DNA of 64,000 nucleotides, taken from positions 400,458-464,457 of the forward strand of contig ML976985.1 in NCBI GenBank assembly GCA_010015675.1, read 5' to 3'. Every line of letters starts with the position of its first letter. The stretch's first letter is position 1. The notes under the pieces were generated by a model that saw nothing but the letters and a program-made list of their open reading frames with translations, did no database searches and was not told the DNA's origin. This document shows, piece after piece, positions 11,339-22,259 of the stretch. The stretch comes from Byssothecium circinans. Lineage: Eukaryota; Ascomycota; Dothideomycetes; Pleosporales; Massarinaceae. The translations under genes and the position numbers were made by a program.

Positions 11339-14300
11339 CAGTGTACTTCATGTGTGGGCCAGCCCACTTAGCCCATCCAGCCCATCCAGCCCATACGGCC
11401 CGGGCCAGCCCATGGGCCATATGAAACACGGTGAACGTCGTCTGATTGGCTAGTTAGGTGTTTTACTATAGTTTCGTATAGTTTCAGATAGTCAGGGATT
11501 ACAGTGAGGCATCAAAATCCAACGTCAACTCATCACGGTAATAGCCCTCAACCACCAGTATATACGTATTTGTATCATTTTCAGAAGTCTCCTATTAAAA
11601 TGAGGTTACGAAGCGGGCAACACCCCCTAAATACACCCCCCCCTCCATCAGATGGCCAATTATTGAGCAGCCAGCCCTCTTTGGTGCCCCTAACGTTGCC
11701 CTCGTCGTCGTTTTCCGTCCTATCTACGTCGTTCGAGATTTACGAGGATAATGACGCTGAGGAGGCCCTTACTGAGCTGGAGAGCAAGCAGGTCCCTTGC
11801 CCTACGGAGTTTTAGGTCACTAACGAGGACAGTGAGGTCGTACATGCCAAACTAATAGGCGCCTTTTAAGCCCTATACGACTACTCCTTTGTTGACTAGT
11901 CTTCAAAGCGTATGGAGACTCTCCGTCAGTTATCACGCCCCCACCGAACAACTGCTTGGTGGTGGAGCTATGGGGTTCCATTATTAGGGTTGGTTGGGCA
12001 AGACAGTGGCCTCTGGTTCTTGTGTCGCTCGTGCCACGTTAAAGGCCATAGTAATTGCCTGTATAAAGTGAATACAGGGAGCAGGGCAGTACTAGGCCAC
12101 TTCAGGAAGTCACATACATTAGTTTATATGGCGGCGTTAAACGATCCCGTACCTACGTTTGAAAAAGCGGCCACCCTTGACCTACTGGATAGAACTGACC
12201 CCCGACAACGTGAGGTCTACGTTCGGATGCAAGAGATATTTAAGCCAGAGGTACTTCAAAGGGACATCCTTTAGTGGGTAGTGTACGACAATATCCCTTA
12301 TCGCAAGCTTAAGAGTGTTCACTTTCGTCGGATCGTAGCCCGTATGTTCCTATTTGTTGATTAAGAGGTTATCCCGTCAGCCAACACCCTTTCACGCTGG
12401 ATTCAGAAGGAGTACATAGCCTATAAGAAGGAGATCCGGAGTGTAATAAGCAGGGCTATTAGCAAAATTCACCTATCATTTAACCTTTAGACGAGCTGTA
12501 GGAGGAAGGCTTTGAACGGGATTACAGCACATTTTATAGACGAGAACCTTCGGTGCCAAACCATACTTCTAGCCCTCCCGGAGATGGACGATACCCATAG
12601 TAGCAAGAACATAGCGGCATGTATGCTTGAGGTTATTAAGGACTACGAGTTCAGTAAGAACGTCGGCTACTTTGTACTGGATAATGCCTCTTCAAACGAC
12701 GTAGCCGCTAACGACCTATGCCTTGAGCTTGGTTTAAACAACCAACGGCTCCCTTGTTCTGGCCATATACTCAACCTAGTTGCACAAGCTACGCTGTACG
12801 GCAAGGACTTTGAGGTCTTTGAAAGGGAGGTTGCTCATATAAAGGACTTCAAGAGCGAGGTTGCCCTCTGGAGAAAGAGGGGGCCAGTTGGCATGTGCCA
12901 TTCAATTAGCCTATGGATTAATAGGAGCCCAGGACGAGTTAAGCGCTTTAATCGGGTGCAAGAGAGCGTGTGGAAGGACGAAAATCCTCAATCCTAGGGT
13001 GCCCTAGTACTGTATTCGTTGATTCCGGCCAATGCTATGAGATAGAACTCTACTTTTAACGAAGCTGTATAATTTATACGCCTCCGCAACTCTATTGAGG
13101 AGTTTCTAGACGTAGAAGCGCTTTGATACAGTAATTTGGTCGCTGCTAAGGAGAAAAGACTACTTAACGAGAAACTAGAGGACTTAGTTACCCAAATAAT
13201 ATTCCAGAACCGTATGGGGAGCGACGACTGGGCTATACTTACTAAGATTGTTGAGTTGCTCGAACCTATTAAGGAGAGCACTAAAAGGCTTGAAGGGAGA
13301 CTAGACGAGAGCAGTGCTAAGGGAATTGCAGAGGTGTACCCGTTAATGGCACTCATATTGGCTAATTTTGAAAAGCTGAAGGCTCAATATGAGAAGTCTA
13401 ACACCCCCAACGGAAAAGCTCTCTGGGCGGCAATTGAACAGGGATGGAATAAGGCTAACGAGTATTACAGTAAGCTTGATAACTCCCCAGTATACACGGC
13501 AGCTGTATTTCTAGACCCGCGGCTCAAATCTGAGTACTTAGCAAAGGAGTGGAAAGAGGAGGAAGCTACGCGGCAAGTACAGAAGGTGCGAGAGCTATGG
13601 GAGAGTAATTACCGTTAACTATCTCTACCTAAACTAGCCACTGTACTCTAGGAGACGTCTGCTAACGTTCAGCGGCATAAGAAGCGTAAGTACAGCTCTA
13701 TGGCTGAGGCTCTTGATCAGTCCTATAGTTTTCCCCTCCCAAAGAAGGCTATGGATGAGTTTGCCGTATACATGGCAAGTGCGCGAGATACAGATAGGGA
13801 CCTTGTGCTATCACAGTACTGGAGACGGCCCAACGTACGTGCAACGTACCCTACGCTTTCCTATATGGCTATCGACGTCCTAGCTATCCCAGCCATGAGC
13901 TCCGAACCAGAGAGAATTTTCAGTCAAGCTGGAAATACACTCACTGCCCGTCAAAACCGCCTCTCCGAACAATCCGTAGAGGCTGCCCTTTGTTTATCAA
14001 GCTAGGGCAACTCAGGGCTCATTCAAATGGGGCTCCATAACCAGGAGCTCCGTGGCAGTAGAAGCGCTAATTCAAACTCCCTAATCAACACCAGTGAGGG
14101 CAACGTTGACGGCGAGGTTCTTTTTCAAGAGAATTGGGCGGAGGTACTACAGGGCATGAGGGACAAACAACAGTAGTAAACGGAGCGTGAAATATATACT
14201 ATAGGGCAGAGTATCAAATTATTAGTGACAACTTTCAACTCTCTGAAAACAGCCCCGCAAACACTTTCACCAACACCAAGCTCAACACCAAGGGCCTCCA

Positions 14301-14459
14301 GGGACCTGATATTGCTGTACGTTTAAGCTTTCTACTACGTGTGACCCTTTGCCCATACAAGTTAGTACTACAGGGGGGTCGGTTTCAGTTGGCCCATGGA
14401 TTGGCCCGGGCCGCCCGGGCCAAATGGATGGGCGGCCCATCCATCCATGGAGTTCGCTG
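11339..14459 (+). mobile_element. hAT-superfamily DNA transposon, about 3.1 kb
   Basis: The left end reads CAGTGTACTTCATG and the right end, on the other strand, CAGCGAACTCCATG: imperfect terminal inverted repeats opening with CAG as in hAT elements. Inside both ends are many GGCCCA/GGCCCG words, including GGCCCGGGCC blocks (11351-11420 and 14390-14445), typical of subterminal transposase-binding repeats. Between them lies a single transposase frame. The base after the right end starts CATGCGTG, which does not match the left duplication ATCCTGAA; the match is found instead after a second copy of this right end at 16257. The element boundary on the right is therefore ambiguous. Confidence 0.85.
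11600..14176 (+). pseudogene. hAT transposase with 13 in-frame stops
   Basis: From the ATG at 11600 one frame reads through to TAG at 14174 with no frameshift, but is interrupted by stops at 11813, 11867, 11897, 12272, 12362, 12488, 12995, 13043, 13070, 13124, 13616, 13649 and 14003 (eight TAG, four TAA, one TGA). Domains in order: low-complexity N-terminus; BED-type zinc finger (LCRSCHVKG ... LGHFRKSH) near 12015-12120; the catalytic RNase H-like part with DNASSND, SGHILNLVA and FLDPRLKSEYL; and the hAT dimerisation end YPTLSYMAIDVLAIPAMSSE then ERIFSQAGNTLT. Several stops fall where relatives carry Trp or Gln, for instance before TSCRRKAL and NSTFNEAV. That fits C-to-T change on either strand, as RIP produces. 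The copy is not expected to make active transposase, though it may be mobilised in trans. Confidence 0.88.
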
Positions 14460-15297
14460 CATGCGTGAGATTGAACCTGAGAACATTGAGCTTGAGTTCG
14501 TCCGGCAGCTTGGTCCATTCCTCTCAAAAGGTTGGGTTGAGTTGAATTTGAAGAATCAACCACATAGAACCCCAGTTTTGCAACAATACCGGCAGTTTAC
14601 ACACTATTTCCTCCATGTTGGGATCACCTTCCCGAGGTCGTTGACTATCGCGACTGGGTAAGGGTACGTCGCCCACATGTCTGCGTGGGCCTGAAGGAGA
14701 GAAGGCGTGGTCAAAACGAGCGGCGTAGCGCTTGACTTCTCCAGTTTCGCAACGTCGTCACGCAAGCCAGGATCCGTAGTCACATCCATACCTAGGTATC
14801 GAAGGACGTAGACCAAGAGAATAAAGGCATCGTGATTGAGCTTCCGTTGTGAAGGTTGTCGATGTGGTGGACAAGGAAGCATACACACAAGTTGTGTTGG
14901 AAACAAGCGGAGTTGCTTAGCACACTGACATGTCGGGAAAGCTTCCAAGGTTGCTTGATCCACACGTGACGTATGATCACATGATGGTTCCTGCACTACT
15001 CCTGAACTATTCTGCACTATGTTCCCGTGAGCCTTATTAGCTGCTGAATACGGTATGGAGGCCAGTTGCCGTCATTTTAGAGCCTTACAAATTTTCAACA
15101 CATTCACGGAGTCAGACGTCTAGATGCACAGAACGAACGACTTGAGCATGGTATGCAGAGATTTTCGAACGATGAGAATTATGTATGTTGAATTTAGCCT
15201 AGCTCCAATACAGAGGAAGGGTAGTGAGCGTAATTAACGCCCGTATTATCGAATGAGCCCCCTCATCGCATTTCGCGAGGTAAATATCGTATCGTGA
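14460..15297. other. DNA between two hAT 3' ends; unrecognised frame
   Basis: Starts immediately after the hAT terminus at 14459. A minus frame at 14604-15017 (137 codons) has a coding-like C-terminal half (LLVYVLRYLGMDVTTD, ATYPYPVAIVNDLGKV) but no family I recognise; it could be a gene fragment. Confidence 0.35.
14604..15017 (-). CDS. Hypothetical protein or gene fragment
   Basis: An open frame of 137 codons from an ATG at 15017. The first half is low-quality sequence rich in Cys and Gln; the second half, from about RKLNHDAFILL on, looks protein-like. No domain was recognised. It lies inside the segment bracketed by two copies of the hAT right end, so it may be captured or misplaced DNA. 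Confidence 0.25.
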   Translation of the reverse strand: MQNSSGVVQEPSCDHTSRVDQATLEAFPTCQCAKQLRLFPTQLVCMLPCPPHRQPSQRKLNHDAFILLVYVLRYLGMDVTTDPGLRDDVAKLEKSSATPLVLTTPSLLQAHADMWATYPYPVAIVNDLGKVIPTWRK

Positions 15298-15990
15298 TTA
15301 TTCAAGCTTTCCGAACTGGAACTTGGCCCTCACCATTTCCTCCACAGCACCATTATAGTGATCGTTCAGAGTCTTCGACAAATCCCTCCCAAACACCACT
15401 TTCCCTTTCACCGGAAGCACAACATCATATTTAAATCCAGTGAGCTGCAAGAGCTCCTGAAAATTGGCGGGACGAGATCGAGTACAATTCAGAAAATGCC
15501 ATGTGACAAACACCGTAACATGTTTCAAGCCGGTGAGACCATAATCCCCCTGCATCAGTCGATAGAACATGTCCCAATCTGGCCACCTGAAGTAGAAGTT
15601 GTACTCAAGTCGGAAGATCAGAGGGCGAACGGTAGGACCCGGGAGTGGAAGATGGAACTCCGTGTACCTATAGTAGTTTCTATTAATGTCAGCCGTCAAT
15701 TCGAATGTGTTCGTCTTGTAAAACACTTCTCGCGCCAGAGATGCAATCTCGGAAGTCGTATGCATGTGGTGACGTAGCATGAATATCTCGTTCAGACCTG
15801 AATTCGCTCTCGCATCTTCGAGCCTGACGGGGCTGGAGGATGTGAGGTTATGACCAAGGACCTGGCGTTTCAACTCATCGGGTAGGCTCATCCAGCCTGA
15901 CACAAAGGAGGCTGGATTCGGGATGATGGGAAGTAGTACAGTGTCGAAATCCGCCTTCACCAGTCGTGGGCGTCTTGATGTGGAACTCAT
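15298..15990 (-). CDS. F-box-like fungal hypothetical protein
   Basis: An uninterrupted frame of 230 residues from the ATG at 15990 (MSSTSRRPRLVKADF). The stretch SGWMSLPDELKRQVLGHNL at residues ~35-53 resembles the start of an F-box-like motif found in many fungal proteins of unknown function. The rest (EIASLAREVFYKTNTFEL, ending GAVEEMVRAKFQFGKLE) follows the pattern of those proteins, which predict structural features rather than catalysis. The frame also stays open upstream to the N gap, so an earlier start cannot be excluded. It sits between two hAT ends and may have been carried there. Confidence 0.5.
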   Translation of the reverse strand: MSSTSRRPRLVKADFDTVLLPIIPNPASFVSGWMSLPDELKRQVLGHNLTSSSPVRLEDARANSGLNEIFMLRHHMHTTSEIASLAREVFYKTNTFELTADINRNYYRYTEFHLPLPGPTVRPLIFRLEYNFYFRWPDWDMFYRLMQGDYGLTGLKHVTVFVTWHFLNCTRSRPANFQELLQLTGFKYDVVLPVKGKVVFGRDLSKTLNDHYNGAVEEMVRAKFQFGKLE

Positions 15991-16118
15991 CTCCTGCGTT
16001 TGGTTGACGCCGACTATTGAGCGGACTGGATATTGGGAGACAATCCAGAGCTCTTGTTTCTCCCGCAGAAAGTAGGAAGTGCTCAAGGTGAGTGGATTCA
16101 ATTTGCTAGTGCCCAGCT

Positions 16119-16128
16119 NNNNNNNNNN
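16119..16128. other. Assembly gap (10 N)
   Basis: A run of ten N marks a scaffold join of unknown true length. It directly precedes the second copy of the hAT right end. Confidence 0.95.
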
Positions 16129-16257
16129 TCTACTACGTGTGACCCTTTGCCCATACAAGTTAGTACTACAGGGGGGTCGGTTTCAGTTGGCCCATGGATT
16201 GGCCCGGGCCGCCCGGGCCAAATAGATGGGCGGCCCATCCATCCATGGAGTTCGCTG
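16129..16257 (+). mobile_element. Second copy of the hAT right end, 129 bp
   Basis: Matches 14331-14459 over all 129 bases with one difference (G at 14426, A at 16224). It ends in the same terminus TTCGCTG and is followed by ATCCTGAA, the exact duplicate of the eight bases left of the hAT element at 11339. Its own left part is missing in the N gap. Confidence 0.9.
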
Positions 16258-16265
16258 ATCCTGAA
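16258..16265. repeat. Target-site duplication ATCCTGAA, right copy
   Basis: Identical to 11331-11338 and placed directly after the hAT terminus. The pair defines one insertion event spanning 11339-16257 in the present assembly. Confidence 0.85.
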
Positions 16266-16274
16266 AATCGTAAA

Positions 16275-17277
16275 ATGCATCAAGCCAACGACAGTCTCTC
16301 TTATCTGCGGAGAAATGTATTTTCATTGGTGAGTTTTTCACAAAGAGAAACGTTAAAGCCTGTGCGACTTACAATTGGGGTAATAGGCTCTACTTACTCC
16401 ATCGTTCGTTAAAACACTGTGGCTATTCACTCTGCGCGATATTCCTGCACTTATCATACCGCAAACGACCTTCGGCATCACAATCGCATTATCTGGGAAC
16501 ATCACCACTAATATACCTCAGCATTATTTATGGATCATTAAACGAATTCCACTGGTGGCTTTCTGGAATTGGATCAACGTCCTCCTCTTCTCCATCTCCA
16601 ACCAGCGGCTACCCGATTCTCTTCTCGAAGACACTTTGAACAAGCCCTGGCGCCCATTGCCATCACATCGAATAAGTCCGGCTCAAGCAAGAAGACTGCT
16701 TCTGGTGGTCATCCCTCTCGCACTCCTTGCAGCAGCGTTCCTCGGTGGATTACCTGAGCCCTTGCTTCTCATGGTCATGACTTGGATGTACAACGACCTA
16801 GGTGGTGCTGATGAAAGCCCTGTCATCCGAAATTTACTCAACGCTTTGGGAATTGCCTGTTACAGCTCCGCATCTGCCATTGTTGCTTCGGGGCATGATC
16901 GGCAGAACCTGAAAAGCGATACACAACTCTGGTTGCTTGTTGTCGCTGGTATTGTGTTCACAACTCTCCAAATTATGGACCTTGCGGATATGGCTGGCGA
17001 CGCCAGTCGTGGTCGAAACACCCTACCACTCCTTTATGGAAAAGATACTACGAGGTCTACAATCATCTTTTTTGTTCTTGGATGGTCGATCATCTGCCCT
17101 CTCATGTGGGGAGTAGGAGTTGTTGGAAAAGCTGTTTGTGTTGTCGCAGGATGCTGGCTTTCTTTGAGAACTCATCTTCGAAGGGGGATTGCAGAGGATA
17201 AAGTAAACTTTAAGATTTGGAGTGTTTGGACGATGGTTTTGTATCTTCTACCTCTGATGAAAAGATTGGGGCTCTGA
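16275..17277 (+). CDS. UbiA-type prenyltransferase family membrane protein
   Basis: Exons 16275-16328 and 16387-17277 join across a 58-nt GT-AG intron to give 314 residues. The first Asp-rich motif is NQRLPDSLLED starting at Asn90, and the second is DLADMAGDASRGRNTLP starting at Asp216; in UbiA enzymes these bind the Mg-diphosphate of the prenyl donor. Around them are hydrophobic helices (for example LLLVVIPLALLAAAFLGG, STIIFFVLGWSIICPLMWG). The sequence KPWRPLPSHRISPAQARRLL is a hallmark of the fungal subgroup often found in secondary-metabolite clusters. The acceptor substrate is unknown. The ATG lies 10 bp beyond the hAT duplication, so the transposon insertion has replaced or moved its promoter. 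A P450 follows 0.8 kb downstream. Confidence 0.83.
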
Positions 17278-18093
17278 AGGTATCTCTTCACTGATTGTAC
17301 GGCGGCTGCACTTGCGATAACTCACCATTTTCTTCGAATTTGGAATCCTTAGGCTTGAAGGCTACCTTTTAAAATCGAGTTAGAATATTTTATGGGAGTC
17401 CAATAGTCCTGTGGAGGGAAACGAATCCATAAACCCCTACTTCGACAACTACACACTTCCAGAAGGCTCGTGGATTGCGTAATCACGAGAATGAATCAGC
17501 GTAGTAGCTGCTAATCTCACCCGTCCAACTACTACATAATTTTACACTACCAAATAGGGCCATGAATCCAATGAACGGGCCATATGTGCCACCTAGCAGC
17601 TTCCAACGATGTTCACGCTGTGGCACCGAGAGCGTCTTTGAACCCAAACGTGAGTTTGCCAATCGCGATCCCTCTCGGGATTGTGCGAGGTTATCAGCTC
17701 AGCATAGTTAGGCAAACGTTCAGTAAATTAACGTGCATATGCTGGTCAGACAATTGAGGACCTTCCCTTTTTCGCCGTTCAGCTGCTATGGAACGAAAAG
17801 GCACCTCGAAAAAAGGCTCAACTGACAGGCATTCAAGTTCGTACATGCATATGTAGGTTGAAGCAGGAAAGGCAAGACTGTTGTGGAAAGCCGACCGGGC
17901 TTGGAGAATTTTTTGACCATTTTGGCGCTTACACCCATTTGATGGATCCTTCTAATGTGGGAGTGTGGCAAAGCGAATATTGAGTGCCCAGAAACCTATA
18001 CTTTTGTATCTCAAGATTACAAGAATTGACCACCAAAAAGCACCTTGACTCCTACGAATCCATACAGACACGCTCTAAACAGATTAGATCAAG
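17278..18093. other. Intergenic with a possible small zinc-ribbon fragment
   Basis: An ATG at 17562 begins a short frame containing FQRCSRCGTESVF, with a CxxC pair, and a possible GT donor follows (GTGAGT near 17651), but no convincing second exon was found. Probably a remnant or chance. Confidence 0.25.
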
Positions 18094-19879
18094 ATGTATA
18101 CCCCTTTGTATAGTATCGTGTGTGGAGTTTTATGTCTTTCTCTTGCATACCAAATCATTTGGTCGTTCAGCACACCATCGCCAGTGGCAGCAAAACTTTT
18201 GGCTGCTGTTATCGTTTTCATTGAATGGGTAAGTCAAGTGGTTGTTTGTTCATTCCAATAGAACGATGTTAACTTGGTACGGTAGCTATCATTGGTCGTT
18301 ACATACAGACTCATGCTCCACCCGCTCTCCAAATTCCCTGGGCCTTTTTTCGGGAAGATCACTGACTGGTATTCCATATATCACTGCATCCAAGGTGATA
18401 GGCATCTCAATTTTCATCGACTACATCTCAAACATGGTCAGTTAGAACTCTGCAGCAGGTTGTCGCTTAACTAATTGAGATGCCTAGGCCCGGTCGTACG
18501 TTACGGCCCCAACCGTATATCGATCAACTCAGTCTCCGCCCTCCAAGCCATCTACGGCCTCCAAGCGAACACACAAAAAGCAGAATGGTACACCGTTTGG
18601 AAGCAATTCTTCAAGACAGACATGTCCATGTCTACGATTGATAGGAAGAGACATGCAGTGAAGAGAAGGATTGTGACGCGAGCTATCAAAAGCATCTCAA
18701 TGAAGGAAATCGAGGGGAAAATCTTGAAGAATGTTCGGACTTTGTGTGATCAATTAGCGGCTGAAGACAGTGGGAGTGACTGGAGCCAAGCCAGAGATAT
18801 GACAAAGCATGTGGCATACTGTACTTCCGACATCATGGGTGATACAACTTTCAGCAAAAGTTGGAACCTGTTACATAGTGAAGAGAATCGGGATATGTAC
18901 TACATCCTTCCTCGTGGTATAGGTGGTCTCTCACTTGTAAGTCGACATGCAACCTCCATCAACATGTGGGAGAGACATTGTGCTAATCATCGCAGGTTGG
19001 TCATATGCCAGCGCTGATAAAGCTTCGCATAGTCCAAATCTTTCGGCCTGACCTCGTCCGTGATACGTATCGTTACGAAACGCTCAGCAACCAGACATCC
19101 GACTGGCGGACGGCACAAGACAACGACAAGTACCACGACTTCTACGGTTCACTCCTCAAGGCTCGTGATCCAGAAACGGGTAACAAACTTACTCGAGACG
19201 AGCGCGTTGCCGAGGCTGCTCTTCTCATTGTTGCTGGGTCAGATACTATGGCCACGGCGGTGACGTCGGCTATCTTCTATCTGCTTCATTATGCAGACAC
19301 TTTATCACGGCTACAAAAAGAAATCCGGGACACTTTCGAGACCGTTGAAGACATAACTATTGGTCCCGTACTATCGGGTTGCCAGTACTTGGTCGCGTGT
19401 ATTGATGAGGCTATGCGACTGTCTCCAGGGGTGGATCCGTGCTACAACGCGAGGTTCTTCCTGGTGGTTTGAACGTTGACGGCCAGTGGTACCCGCCTGG
19501 TACTGACATTGCGGTTCCCCACTATGCCTTGCATCATAATGAGGCTTACCATATCGAACCCTTCAAGTTCATACCAGAGCGTTGGATAAAGGGAGGGCTG
19601 TGGTCGGAGGCAGACATTTCGACAACACGATCGGCATTCATCCCATTTGGAGTAGGTCGTACCAGTTGCGTTGGGAAAGAACTGTCATACCAAGAGATGA
19701 CTATAATCATGGCCCGGATTGTGTGGCTGTACGATATGCGCCTTGCACCGGGAAGTCTAGTTGGTGGTGGCCACGAAAGCATGGGCTATGGGAGGACGCG
19801 CAGCAATGAATTTCAAACGTGGGACTCCTTTGTCAGTACACACGAAGGCCCGATGGTCCAATTCCGGCTGAGGAAGTGA
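18094..19879 (+). pseudogene. Cytochrome P450 with one frameshift
   Basis: Exons 18094-18228, 18286-18436, 18488-18936 and 18996 onward join in frame. They encode an N-terminal anchor (LYSIVCGVLCLSLAYQIIW), the PGP region LSKFPGPFFGKIT, the family start GPVVRYGPNRISIN, the I-helix AALLIVAGSDTMAT and the K-helix EAMR. At 19437-19438 one base is missing: SPGVDP reads into a short dead end, while the next frame gives VLQREVLPGGLNVDG, the PERW motif and the heme loop FIPFGVGRTSCVGKE. All catalytic motifs are intact on both sides, and no GT-AG intron can bridge the shift. This is either a recent null mutation or a single-base assembly error. The enzyme would be an ER-bound monooxygenase; pairing with the UbiA gene suggests a shared pathway. 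Confidence 0.8.
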
Positions 19880-20605
19880 AATCTAGGATTGTTGACCAGA
19901 GTCTTTGAGTGCATGGCGGAACACAACTTTCTTTTGGACATATCTGCGCAATAAAGAAACGAGACGTTAAAAAAACTGCCGTCATTACCCTCACTATTCC
20001 ACGAAGAGCACATATGACCAGAAGATAAAGGGGCATCTTTTAGAAACATTCCTGATACAGTTGCTCAGGATTGGTTCTAATCTTCTAGAACTCATTTTCC
20101 AGTTGATTCTGTTGTCATTCGAACACAAACACACTCGCCGCTGATCCTTTGAAAGTACACAGTAACTATCTCTTGTCGGTGTCTCCATTAAGCCTAATGC
20201 TGTTGTTGCGGTCGCTATAGTTGCAGGTTAGCCTTCGACATGCTACCGTGGGAGGAAGTGGGAGTGAGGGGCTCAACGGGAGTCTCAGTTCGTGCCTGCT
20301 CTTATCCCAAAAAAAAAAAAAGAGGTTATATGACACAATGCGGTTACTGATTATCATTACCATTAACTAAAAACATTGGACATGCACTAGACGATATGAA
20401 GCAGAAGGATCTGAGTTCGTGGCGATGATGAGAAAGTTTCGGGCGACGGGGAAGCTCGATCTAACCATTATCAGACTAGCGTCCCACTGTCACGTTTTTT
20501 CGCGACACCCTTCGAAACGAGCTAGACGTCATCCACACCAACGACGTGTTACTCATCCCTTGCATCCAATTGCTTACGAGAACAATCTTCCTCCCAGTTC
20601 ATAAA
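19880..20605. other. Intergenic, no gene seen
   Basis: About 730 bp including a 13-A run near 20310. No coding frame recognised. The right side is the promoter of the SET/MYND gene. Confidence 0.55.
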
Positions 20606-22259
20606 ATGTCTAGCGAAGCCAGGCACCCAGGAGCAAAGACGGCACCCTTTTACATAGCACAATCCAAAATCTGTGTAAATGCGGCCGGTCAATGCATCGG
20701 AGATGGGCTCTTCTCTGGGCACGACTTCAAGGCTGGTGAATTCATGGGCGCGAGAAAACGACCCATGATTGCATCTCTTGAGACGGAGCGGTTGAGGGAC
20801 ACCTGCGCGAATTGCTACATCTGGACAGAGGGATCCTCGCTTGGTTCCAGATTATATGTGAAAGAGGGGACGAAGGTACAGGCCTGTGCAGGCTGTAAAC
20901 GCTTCAGATACTGTAGCAAGGTATGAGTTTATTTCACATTTCTTCGCCACTCGCTGACAAAATTAGGCATGTCAGAAGGAAGCATGGACTCGTGGCCACA
21001 AGCACGAGTGCAAGAACCTCCGGTCCGTTGGTGATCGAGAGCTCCCCAAAGCCGTCCTCGGTTGCATGGAGCTTCTAGTCCGAAAGAAACACGGGTTGAT
21101 ATCTGAGCAAGAATGGGACATATTATGTCGCCTCGACACGCATGCCGAAGACTTCCAGCGGAATGGCAAGTACGGCGGGATCGAGCTGATGGCCCTCGGA
21201 ACGAGCGAGTTCTCTTTCACACAAGACACTTTCGACAAGAAATTTGTGGCTGCCATGTACGCAAGGATTCTCTCGAACTCGTTAACGCTGATAACGCCAA
21301 CCTTCGATCCTCTCGGCATTATGGTCGATCCTATTTTTTGCCATCTCAATCATTCATGCGATCCTAACGCTTATCTAGTCATGGATGGGCCTGAGATTGA
21401 GCTTCATGCACTCAAAGATATCAAGATGGATGAAGAAATCTACATCTCCTACGTTGACCCTACAAACCCTTTCGCGCGAAGGCAAAGTGAGCTGAAAGAA
21501 CGGTGGTTCTTCAACTGCAAATGCAGCAAGTGCAAGAAGGGCCCAAAACAACAAGAGGATCTGTTCCTTGTCGACCCACAAGACGCGCCTGAGAACTGCA
21601 AAGAGTATGCAGATTCTCTGCTAAAGCGAGCGGAGTCGCCAGCGAATGATCCAACAAACTACATTGGAGACTCGCTGGACGAGCGAAGGATGGCTGCTCT
21701 TCAGGGTGAACTGTTCAACGCCTACGAGGAACAGCAACGAACAGACGATGTGAAGCATGCGATCAAGATATGTCAGAATGCCGTTGAACTCTGCTCCTCG
21801 TCCGGTCTATGGCCTCAACACCGCCAACCGTTACCAGCTCTCAGGGACGATCTCATCGTACATCTTCTGGCGGACGGACAGTTCGAGCTGGCGTGGTCTC
21901 ACTGTATGAAACGACATCAATATGTCACGCCAACATTGTATCCCCAGACCCATCATCCCATCCGCGTTGTGCAAACATGGCAGATGGCGATGCTGGCACA
22001 ATATCTGGCGAGCGCGAGTAAACAACTCGCACCAGGGATAGATATGGCGGTAATCACGGCCATGCTGGTTGACGCTGTGCACACTGCGGCGAAAAGCAGT
22101 CACGGGGAGTACAGTGCCTTCTTCAAGAGCGTTCAGGGCAAATTTGCCGAGGTTGAAAGCGAGGTGCTGGCAAAATTTGAATCGAAGGATGCTCTGAAGG
22201 CGGCTACTAAGATGCAAGAGAAGCATTTGTGGGAGATGGGCGATTGGGCAAAGTATTGA
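20606..22259 (+). CDS. SET and MYND domain protein (SMYD-like lysine methyltransferase)
   Basis: Exons 20606-20920 and 20967-22259 join across a 46-nt intron to give 535 residues. A split SET domain encloses a MYND zinc finger: CANC at the start, then CAGCKRFRYCSKACQ and HKHEC at about residues 70-125. The SET core follows with NHSCDPNAYLVMDG and EEIYISYVDPTNPFARRQ, and the post-SET cysteines FNCKCSKC. In the SMYD family these bind S-adenosylmethionine and methylate lysine on histone or other proteins; the target here is unknown. The remaining ~250 residues are helical, like the SMYD TPR-like C-terminus. The ATG chosen (20606) precedes MSSEARHPGAK; the frame upstream is not protein-like. Confidence 0.88.

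Noticed and set aside
11600..14176. Nuclear genetic-code change (TAG as Gln) to explain stops in the hAT frame
   Set aside because: All housekeeping genes here use TAG, TAA and TGA as normal terminators (for example TAG in the pyrophosphatase and RRM genes).
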